From Deltaproteobacteria bacterium (GTDB lineage: Bacteria > Myxococcota_A > Polyangia > Polyangiales > Ga0077539): a stretch of DNA of 5,931 bases. Below, piece by piece: positions 1-5,741 of this stretch (position 1 is the stretch's first letter; each line of letters opens with the position of its first letter). The position numbers and the translations under genes are program-made. The stretch is taken from contig CANMAT010000271.1 of assembly GCA_947494865.1 (NCBI GenBank), positions 1 through 5,931 on the forward strand. The letters run 5' to 3'. The notes beneath the pieces were generated by a model, which made no database searches, was not told where the DNA came from, and was given only the letters and a program-made list of their open reading frames with translations.

Positions 1-886
1 CACCGCGGACCACCAGTACATCGGCCTCTACTCGCCCCCCGAGCACACCGCGCTCCACCTCGGCAAGCACCACCCGCGCGGATACCACGGCGGCCACGAT
101 CACAACTTCGTGCTCACCACCGACGGAGACGGGCTCGTACACACGGGCACCAACCTCGACATCACCGTCGGCGGCCAGAAGCACGAGCACGTCTGCAAGC
201 TCGTCGACGAGAAGTACGACCTCACGCAAACCACCACGGTGAAGAGCGACGTCACCGAGACCTACGGGGCCAACCAGGACACCGCCGTCACCTCCCACAC
301 CGAGGAGACCTACGGGTCGCACGTGGTGAAGGTGAAGGGCGCGCAGGTGGAGGCGTGCCAGACGCAGACCACCACCGTGCGCACCGTGCTGCGCGAGAAG
401 CACGACAGCCAGGAGACCACCGTGACCGGCGCCCTCGCGGAGACCACGCCGATCTTCAAGTTCGACGTGACCCGCGCGTCGAGCCAGCGCAACGGCACCC
501 TCACGTGGACCATCGCCCCCGGCGCCACGACCATCAACGCGGGCACCAGCTTCGACATGACCGCGCCGAGCTTCAACCTCATCGCGGCGATGACCCACAC
601 CCTCACCACGCCCGACCGTCAAGAGACGGGCCTCCTGCGCACCCTCCTCACGGGGATTCATATCAAATATGGGGTTGTAAAGACGGCCGTCACCGGCGTG
701 GCGGGCGCCATGGCGGGGCTCAAAATGGACGTCGTGCCGGGGGTGAACCTCGCCGCGTACCTGTTCAAGCTCGACCTGTCGGCCGTAAGCGTGGGCATCG
801 CGGGCGCCAAGGCGTCGTTCAACGCCGTCACGCTGCGCATGGGGCCCATCAAGGTGAAGATCACCGGATCTGACATGAAGGTGTGA
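1..886 (+). CDS. vgrG: T6SS spike protein VgrG, C-terminal part (5' end outside window)
   Basis: This is the last 294 residues of a VgrG, the trimeric cell-puncturing spike on the T6SS Hcp tube. The frame is open from base 2, so the start lies upstream. The first visible residues (bases 2-175) carry the usual late-VgrG pattern: a TALHLG segment, a His/Gly-rich loop (RGYHGGHDHN), then TTDGDGLVHTGTNLDITVGG. Bases 176-430 give Thr/Val-rich alternating strands, including two ETYG copies 48 nt apart (257-268 and 305-316), as expected for the intertwined gp5-like beta-helix. The tail from about base 600 is more hydrophobic and ends in alternating Lys/Val residues; no toxin domain is recognisable in it. 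Bases 656-682 use codons unlike the rest of the gene. The stop at 884-886 is 10 bp before the DUF2169 gene. The family call rests on motif recognition; the N-terminal gp27-like part is not visible. Confidence 0.85.
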   Translation, partial: TADHQYIGLYSPPEHTALHLGKHHPRGYHGGHDHNFVLTTDGDGLVHTGTNLDITVGGQKHEHVCKLVDEKYDLTQTTTVKSDVTETYGANQDTAVTSHTEETYGSHVVKVKGAQVEACQTQTTTVRTVLREKHDSQETTVTGALAETTPIFKFDVTRASSQRNGTLTWTIAPGATTINAGTSFDMTAPSFNLIAAMTHTLTTPDRQETGLLRTLLTGIHIKYGVVKTAVTGVAGAMAGLKMDVVPGVNLAAYLFKLDLSAVSVGIAGAKASFNAVTLRMGPIKVKITGSDMKV

Positions 887-896
887 CGGTGCGACG

Positions 897-3545
897 ATGA
901 AGGTCCTCAAGCCGATGCAGCTCAGCGTGCTGCACAGGGTCTACGAGAGCGCCCCCGACGCGGTGCTCACCCTCTCGATCCTGGTGTTCTTCCCCCTCGA
1001 CGCGCCGCGGCGCACGCTGCCCGAGATCGCCCTCTGGAAGTTTCTCCCGAAGGCCCTCGGCGACAACGTGGTCTTCGACCTGTGCATGCCCAAGCCCCGC
1101 GGCGAGGTGCTGGTCTCGGGCAGCGCCTTCCCTACGCTGCCCCCGCAGGCGGCGTGTCGGGCGCGCGTCGCCATCGGCCGCGTCGACAAGGCCCTCCTCG
1201 TGGTGGGCGACCGCGAGTGGCGCGACGGCGCCATGACCTCCCCGCGGCCCTTCACCGAGATGCCCGTGACGTGGGAGCGCGCCTTCGGCGGCGCGGGCTT
1301 CGCCGACAACCCCGTCGGCCGCGGCTACGCCCCCGTGGGCGACCCCATGATGCCCGGCGCCCACAAGCTCCCCAACGTAGAAGACCCCCGCGCGCCCGTG
1401 CGCGACCGCGATGATCGACCGCGCCCCGCGGGCTTCGGGCCCATCGATTTCACCTGGCCCCAGCGCTTCTCGAAGCTCGGCACGCACGACCAGGCGTGGC
1501 TCGAGACGCGCTTCCCGGGCCTCGCCGCCGACCTCGACTGGACGGCCTTCAACGCCGCCCCCGACGACCAGCACATCGACGGGTTCTGGCGCGGCGACGA
1601 GCGCTTCGTGCTCGAGAACCTCTGCGCCGACCAGGCCGTGATCGAGGGCGAACTCCCGGGCCTCGCCATCCGCGCGTTCGTCAACCACGAGCAGCCCGAC
1701 GGGGCCGCGGCCCTCCTCGAGGTGCCCACGCGCCTCGACACGGTGCACCTCTTCCCGTCGGCCATGCGCGGGGTGATGATCTACCGCGGGCTCCACCGCG
1801 TGCGCGAAGACGACGCCCACGACGTGAAGGGCGTGCTCGTGGGCAGCGAGCTCATGGGCGAGCCCCGCCCCGCGGAGCACTACCGGTCGGTCTTCGAAGC
1901 CCGCATGGACCGCAAGACGGGTCACCTCGCCACGCTGCGCGAGAGCGACCTGTTGCACCCGCGGCCCGACGTGAAGGTCGCCCGGCGCCCCGAGGAGGTC
2001 AACGACGTCGAGGAGCTCGTGCGCCCCGTCGGGACGCTCGCGCGCAACATGGCCGAGCGCCGCCGCGTAGAGCGCGAGCGGGCCCGCGCGAAGCTCGTCG
2101 AGCTGGGCCTCGACCCCGCGCAGTTTCAGCCGCCCGAAGACGACGCGCCCGAGGCGCCCGCCGCGCCCACGATCGAAGAGTTCGAGACCATGCTCCCGAA
2201 GATCATGGCCGACGCCGAGGCGCTCCAGCAGCGCGCGGAGCAAGACGCGCGCGACGGCCAGGAGCGCGCCCGCGAGGCGTACCGCGCGCAGGGCGTCGAC
2301 TGGGACGAGCTCCAGGCCCGCGCCATCGGCGCGCAGGCGGGGCCGCCGAAGTTTCGCGCCGACGACGAGCTCGCGCGGCTCCGGGCGATCTCGCGCGAGG
2401 CCAACAACGGCGAGGCGGTGCCCCAGGTCGAGGCCATGCTCGCCGACCCGCGCTTCGTCGAGATGCTCAACCAGAAGCAGCGCGCGATGATGGAGGGCTA
2501 CCGCCGCGCGGCCCTCCACCAGGGCGCGGCGCCGACCCTCGAGGCCCCCCGCAGCGAGGCCCTCCGCGCCCTCATCGCCGGCGCCCTCGCCCGGGGAGAG
2601 GGACTCACCGAGGTCGACGTGACCGGCGCCGACCTCTCGCGCATGGACCTCCGCGGCGCCGACCTCTCGGGCTCGTTCATGGAGTCCGTAGACTTCTCGG
2701 GCTCGGACCTCACCAACGCCGTCTTCGACCGCGCCGTGCTCGTGCGCGCGCGCTTCGACGGCGCCACCCTCGACGGCTGCTCCTTCGTCGACGCCAACCT
2801 CGGCGGCGCGGTATTCACCGGCGCGAGCGGGCGCGGCGCGCGCTTCCTCGGCGCCACCTTCGAGCGGGCCGACCTCTCGGGCGTCGTGCTCAGCGCGTGC
2901 AACCTCACCCGCGTAGACCTCCGCGAGGCGAAGCTCGACGGCGCCGACCTCTCGGGCTGCGCGCTCCGCAACCTCACGGTCATCGACGGCGCCCTCTCGG
3001 GCGTGCGCTTCAACGGCGCCGACCTCGGCGAGGCCACCCTCATGAACACCACCGTCGCGGGCTGCGACTTCAGCGGCGCCCAGATGGAAGAGTGCACGCT
3101 CGTGAACGTGCGCGCCGACGGGTGCTCCTTCCGCGGCGCCCGCGCGCGCAACCTCCGCGTGGTGCTCGGGTCGTCGTTCGTGGGCGCGTGCTTCGTCGAC
3201 GCCAACCTCGACGCCGCCAGCCTCCGCGGGGCCACCCTGCGCGACGCCGACCTCTCGCGCGCGAGCCTCGTCGCCGCCGACCTCAGCGAAGCCGACCTCA
3301 CCGGCGCGCGCCTCTACCGCATCGCCGCGAAAGACTCCCGCTGGGTGCGCGCCGACCTCACCGACGCCGTGCTCCTCTCCGCCAACCTCATGAACGCCGT
3401 GATGCAGAAGGCCAATCTCACGCGCGCCGACCTGCGCGATTGCAACCTCTTCGCCGCCGACCTCGCGCGCATCCGCGGCGGGGTGATGAGCCTCGACGGC
3501 GCCCTCGTCACGCGCGCCCAGACGCGCCCGCGGAGGCCCGCGTGA
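897..3545 (+). CDS. DUF2169 T6SS adaptor fused to a pentapeptide-repeat beta-helix (882 aa)
   Basis: Residues 1 to about 340 match DUF2169, a family that includes T6SS co-chaperones acting with DUF4123 chaperones to load PAAR-linked effectors. Visible signatures are WERAFGGAGFADNPVGRGY (126-144), GFGPIDFTWPQR (179-190), NAAPDDQ (219-225) and LENL (239-242). Residues about 380-403 and 426-465 are Arg/Glu/Ala-rich and probably helical or coiled-coil, split by a Pro/Asp/Ala-rich stretch (about 409-425). Residues 572-857 form about 57 A(D/N)LXX-type pentads, roughly 14 beta-helix coils, with one six-residue unit at 757-762. The last 25 residues are a basic tail. ATG 897 is chosen because MKVLKPMQLS resembles the usual start of this DUF2169 subtype. 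Its ribosome site is weak (GAAGGTG at 877-883); M7 at 915 is an alternative. The stop overlaps the next gene. The cytoplasmic adaptor role is inferred from the family; the role of the repeat half is unknown. Confidence 0.9.
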   Translation: MKVLKPMQLSVLHRVYESAPDAVLTLSILVFFPLDAPRRTLPEIALWKFLPKALGDNVVFDLCMPKPRGEVLVSGSAFPTLPPQAACRARVAIGRVDKALLVVGDREWRDGAMTSPRPFTEMPVTWERAFGGAGFADNPVGRGYAPVGDPMMPGAHKLPNVEDPRAPVRDRDDRPRPAGFGPIDFTWPQRFSKLGTHDQAWLETRFPGLAADLDWTAFNAAPDDQHIDGFWRGDERFVLENLCADQAVIEGELPGLAIRAFVNHEQPDGAAALLEVPTRLDTVHLFPSAMRGVMIYRGLHRVREDDAHDVKGVLVGSELMGEPRPAEHYRSVFEARMDRKTGHLATLRESDLLHPRPDVKVARRPEEVNDVEELVRPVGTLARNMAERRRVERERARAKLVELGLDPAQFQPPEDDAPEAPAAPTIEEFETMLPKIMADAEALQQRAEQDARDGQERAREAYRAQGVDWDELQARAIGAQAGPPKFRADDELARLRAISREANNGEAVPQVEAMLADPRFVEMLNQKQRAMMEGYRRAALHQGAAPTLEAPRSEALRALIAGALARGEGLTEVDVTGADLSRMDLRGADLSGSFMESVDFSGSDLTNAVFDRAVLVRARFDGATLDGCSFVDANLGGAVFTGASGRGARFLGATFERADLSGVVLSACNLTRVDLREAKLDGADLSGCALRNLTVIDGALSGVRFNGADLGEATLMNTTVAGCDFSGAQMEECTLVNVRADGCSFRGARARNLRVVLGSSFVGACFVDANLDAASLRGATLRDADLSRASLVAADLSEADLTGARLYRIAAKDSRWVRADLTDAVLLSANLMNAVMQKANLTRADLRDCNLFAADLARIRGGVMSLDGALVTRAQTRPRRPA
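3532..3536 (+). promoter_or_regulatory. Ribosome binding site deciding the GTG start at 3542
   Basis: GGAGG lies 5 nt before GTG 3542, inside the last codons of the DUF2169 fusion gene. It is the best Shine-Dalgarno match near this junction. It supports starting the pentapeptide gene at the GTGA overlap, although the same frame stays open far upstream. Confidence 0.7.
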
Positions 3546-4609
3546 ACCGCGCCGAGCTCGAGGGCCTCGTGCGCCGCGGCGAGGTGCTCACCGACCTCGA
3601 CCTGAGCGGCCTCGACCTCTCCAACGCGCGCCTCGACGGCGGCGTCTTCGAACGCGTGCGCTTCGCCGGCTGCGACCTCCGCGGCGCCTCCCTCGAGGAG
3701 TCGACGCTCTCGTCGTGCGCGCTCCCCGAGGCGCGGCTCGACGGCTGCGACCTGCACCACGCCACCCTCTACCGCTGCGAGATGCAGGCCGCCACGCTGG
3801 TGGGCGCCCGCCTCGCCGTCACGCGCATCATCGAGTGCGACGCCTCGGAGGTCGACCTCCAGAACACCGAGCTCACCATCGTGACCTGGGTCGACGGGTC
3901 GCTCCGCAACGCCAACCTCGCGGGCTGCAAGCTCGATCGCACATCGATCGTGGGCGTCGCCTCGCACGGGATGAACCTCGCCCGCGCCCACCTCAAGCAG
4001 TCGGTGCTCGTGAAGACCGACTTCCGCGCCGTGGTGCTCGCCGGCGTGCGCTTCGAACTCGCCGTGCTCCACGAGGGAGACTTCACCGGCGTCTCCCTCG
4101 CGGGCGCCGACCTCACGCTCACGCAGCTCATGGGCAGCGCCATGCGCGACGTCGACCTCCGCGGCGCCACCCTCGCCCGGTGCAACTTCAAAGACTGCGA
4201 CCTCACCGGCGCGCGCCTCGACGACGCCGCCGGGCCCTCGGCCCTCTTCCTCGACGCGAAGCTCGTCGGCGCCTCGCTCCGCGGCGGGCGCTTCGCCCAG
4301 TCGAGCTTTCAGCGCGCCGACCTCTCGCGCGCCGACCTCGCGGGCGCCGACCTGCAGCAGTGCATCTTTCACGACGCGGTGTGCGCGGGCGCGGTCCTCG
4401 CCGACTGCGACCTCACCTACGCCGACCTCTCGCGCGCCGACCTCGCGCGCGCCGACGTCCGCGGGGCCACGCTGTTTCGCGCTCGCTTGCACCGCATCAA
4501 CGACTCGGGCACGCTCTTCTCGGCCGGCCGGGCGGCGGCGCTGGGCGACGACCCCGAGCTCGCCGAGGCCGAGACCTGGCGCCCCATGATCACGACGGAG
4601 CCCCGCTGA
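3542..4609 (+). CDS. Free-standing pentapeptide-repeat protein in T6SS cassette (355 aa)
   Basis: After a short N-terminal helix (residues 1-15), residues 16-320 parse into about 61 consecutive pentads in a single register, with Leu or Phe at the central position and Ala, Cys or Gly two residues before it. This predicts a right-handed quadrilateral beta-helix of about 15 coils. One pentad near residue 231 has Gly at the central position, the only obvious weak spot. Residues 321-355 leave the repeat and likely form a C-terminal cap. No signal peptide, membrane segment or catalytic motif is visible, so a cytoplasmic protein-protein scaffold is the reasonable inference. GTG 3542 overlaps the previous stop as GTGA and has GGAGG 5 nt upstream. 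The frame is open back to 1496, but that extension is Arg/Pro/Ala-rich out-of-frame sequence of the upstream gene. The N-terminal motif resembles the cap of the upstream repeat domain, suggesting paralogy. No specific function can be assigned. Confidence 0.9.
   Translation: MNRAELEGLVRRGEVLTDLDLSGLDLSNARLDGGVFERVRFAGCDLRGASLEESTLSSCALPEARLDGCDLHHATLYRCEMQAATLVGARLAVTRIIECDASEVDLQNTELTIVTWVDGSLRNANLAGCKLDRTSIVGVASHGMNLARAHLKQSVLVKTDFRAVVLAGVRFELAVLHEGDFTGVSLAGADLTLTQLMGSAMRDVDLRGATLARCNFKDCDLTGARLDDAAGPSALFLDAKLVGASLRGGRFAQSSFQRADLSRADLAGADLQQCIFHDAVCAGAVLADCDLTYADLSRADLARADVRGATLFRARLHRINDSGTLFSAGRAAALGDDPELAEAETWRPMITTEPR
4315..4447 (+). repeat. 28-nt exact direct repeat pair within the pentapeptide gene
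   Basis: Bases 4315-4342 and 4420-4447 are identical over 28 nt and start exactly 105 nt apart, in the same codon phase. Each copy encodes an ADLSRADLA-type run. The spacing equals 35 residues, or seven pentads. Recombination between the copies would therefore delete or add seven whole pentads without breaking the frame or the helix register. Confidence 0.8.
4597..4600 (+). promoter_or_regulatory. Ribosome binding site for the DUF3540 gene
   Basis: GGAG sits 8 nt before ATG 4609, inside the end of the pentapeptide gene. It fits a start that shares one base with the upstream stop (TGATG), an arrangement typical of coupled translation. Confidence 0.65.
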
Positions 4610-5262
4610 TGGACAACCTCGTACGTCTCTTTCCCTCCACCGAGGCCGCGCAGCACACCGGCCGCGTCGTGAGCGTGAGCGCGAGCGCCGACCGCGTCGA
4701 GGTCGACGTGGGCGGCCGCGCCTGGGAGGCCGCGCGCGCCGTGAGCTGCCTCGAGGCCCCGCGCGAGGGCGACCTGGTGCTCCTCACCACCCTCGCCGAG
4801 GGCGGGTGCTTCGTGCTCGCCGTGCTCGCCCGCGAGGCCCCGGGCCACCGCCTCGCGTTCGAGGGCGACGTCGAGTTCGCCGTGCGCGACGGCGCCCTGC
4901 GCGTCTTCGCCAAAGAGGGCGTCGAGGTGCTCACCGCGGGGCGCCTCGGGGCCACCGCCGACGAGGTCGACGTCAGCGCCCGCCGCGCCGGCGTGGCCGT
5001 GCAGGCCGTCACCTTCGTGGGCCACACCGTCGAGACCGAGGTGAAGCGCGCGCGCCACGTGGCCGCCCAGGTCGACCGCGTGGCCGAGCGCGTGGTCGAG
5101 CGCGCGGGCAGCATGTTTCGCTACGTGAGCGGCCTCGATCACCTGCGCGCCGACGCGGCCGACTGGGTGGTCGCGAAGCTCCTCAACGTGCACGCCAAGA
5201 CCGCCATGGTAACCGCCGACGAGCTCGTGAAGGTCGACGGCGAGCAGATTCACATGGGCTAA
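4609..5262 (+). CDS. DUF3540 protein of T6SS vgrG island (217 aa)
   Basis: The protein resembles DUF3540, a family found in T6SS islands next to DUF2169, pentapeptide and DUF4150 genes; its biochemical role is not established. Residues about 17-80 alternate Val, Gly and charged residues (GRVVSVSASADRVEVDVGG, then GDLVLLTTLAEGG and FVLAVLA), compatible with an OB-like beta-barrel. Residues about 84-143 are short alternating strands resembling a small beta-helix. Residues 145-167 are a likely amphipathic helix with Val at 145, 151, 155, 158 and 162. The end reads KVDGEQIHMG, a C-terminal signature I associate with this family. The OB-then-beta-helix order echoes VgrG and phage spike proteins, so a role at the spike, tip or adaptor interface is inferred. 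There is no signal peptide. ATG 4609 shares a base with the previous stop, and GGAG lies 8 nt upstream. The family call is good; the function is inferred. Confidence 0.83.
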   Translation: MDNLVRLFPSTEAAQHTGRVVSVSASADRVEVDVGGRAWEAARAVSCLEAPREGDLVLLTTLAEGGCFVLAVLAREAPGHRLAFEGDVEFAVRDGALRVFAKEGVEVLTAGRLGATADEVDVSARRAGVAVQAVTFVGHTVETEVKRARHVAAQVDRVAERVVERAGSMFRYVSGLDHLRADAADWVVAKLLNVHAKTAMVTADELVKVDGEQIHMG

Positions 5263-5268
5263 AGAGGA
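5263..5268 (+). promoter_or_regulatory. Strong ribosome binding site for the DUF4150 gene
   Basis: AGAGGA, immediately after the DUF3540 stop, is 9 nt before ATG 5278. It is the clearest Shine-Dalgarno element in the window and may raise output of the small tip protein relative to the translationally coupled genes before it. Confidence 0.75.
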
Positions 5269-5277
5269 CACCAACGC

Positions 5278-5673
5278 ATGTTCGCCAACACGCAGATGAT
5301 GGGCATGGACATGGGCTTCCCCGACGTGTGCCTCACGCCCACGCCCGCGGGCCCCATCCCCATCCCGTACCCCAACATCGCGATGGGGCCCATGGGCGTC
5401 CCCGCGGCCTACACCGTGCTCTACATGTGCACGCCGGCCCACAACATGTCGACCTCCGTGCCCCTCTCCAACGGCGACAACCCCGGCGTGGCGCTCGGCG
5501 TGGCGTCGGGCATGGTGATGGGCCCCGCGCGTCACCTCACGGCGATGTTCACCCTCCTCGTCGGCGGCGCGCCCGCCACGCGCATGACCAGCGTCGCGCT
5601 GCAGAACAGCACCAACTGCCCCGGCATGCGCATCGTGCCCTCGCAGGTGAAGGTGCTCCTCCTCGGCCCCTGA
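5278..5673 (+). CDS. DUF4150 / PAAR-like T6SS spike-tip protein (131 aa)
   Basis: The FPDVCLTPTPAGPIPIPYPNIA segment (residues 14-35) is characteristic of DUF4150 proteins, which are PAAR-like and expected to cap the VgrG spike and connect it to effectors. A second PAAR-like stretch, VGGAPATRMTS, lies at 95-105, after a Gly/Met-rich repeat-like region (64-90). Possible metal or packing residues are Cys18, Cys51, Cys114, His55 and His86; which of them bind metal, if any, cannot be told from sequence. The protein is unusually Met-rich (14 of 131). It has no signal peptide and no C-terminal extension, so it is a bare tip rather than a fused PAAR-toxin. It starts 15 bp after the DUF3540 stop behind a strong ribosome site and is probably the last gene of the operon. 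Family assignment is confident; tip function follows from the family and position. Confidence 0.87.
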   Translation: MFANTQMMGMDMGFPDVCLTPTPAGPIPIPYPNIAMGPMGVPAAYTVLYMCTPAHNMSTSVPLSNGDNPGVALGVASGMVMGPARHLTAMFTLLVGGAPATRMTSVALQNSTNCPGMRIVPSQVKVLLLGP

Positions 5674-5741
5674 ACGCGCGGCGGTAGATCGGGGTTCGAA
5701 GGCGGATGCGGGCGGCGCGCAGGCCGCGATACCGTCGCGCC
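5674..5741 (+). other. Intergenic gap with weak hairpin, no convincing terminator
   Basis: This is the largest gap in the window. GCGGC (5712-5716) and GCCGC (5723-5727) could pair as a 5-bp stem with a 6-nt loop, but there is no following T-run, so an intrinsic terminator is not supported. An in-frame TAG at 5685 limits how far upstream the next gene can start. Confidence 0.4.
5730..5735 (+). promoter_or_regulatory. Possible -10 element of a leaderless promoter
   Basis: TACCGT fits a TAnnnT -10 pattern and ends 6 nt before ATG 5742. That spacing would place transcription start at or next to the start codon. No clear -35 box is seen at the usual distance and no Shine-Dalgarno sequence precedes the ATG. 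The match is short and could be chance. Confidence 0.3.

Noticed and set aside
861..2519. Long antisense open frame (552 codons), with similar ones at 3314-4492 and 4417-5535
   Set aside because: Translations are low-complexity Arg/Ala/Gly/His/Val/Glu sequence with no domain. They run opposite to well-supported family members and reflect the lack of stop codons in very GC-rich DNA.
2592..2619. GGGGAGAGG purine run as an internal ribosome site producing the repeat half of the fusion protein alone
   Set aside because: The nearest in-frame start (GTG 2619) is about 17 nt away, too far, and the run encodes the cap residues RGEG that also recur in the paralogous protein.
1496..3541. Upstream in-frame extension of the free pentapeptide gene, which would make it 1037 residues
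   Set aside because: The extension is Arg/Pro/Ala-rich and is the out-of-frame reading of the DUF2169 fusion gene. Recognisable repeats begin only after GTG 3542, which has its own GGAGG site.
2572..4500. Dense short DNA repeats as a possible CRISPR or tandem satellite
   Set aside because: The repeats track codons for the ADLS/ANL pentapeptide in one reading frame, have no unique spacers, and vary at synonymous sites; they are explained by the protein repeat.
5691..5704. GGTTCGAA resembling a tRNA T-loop after the DUF4150 stop
   Set aside because: The flanking five bases do not pair as a T-stem, and there is too little room for a tRNA between the stop codon and the next gene.
5712..5727. 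Hairpin after the DUF4150 gene as an intrinsic terminator
   Set aside because: The stem is only 5 bp and there is no downstream T-tract; such short GC stems are expected by chance at this base composition.
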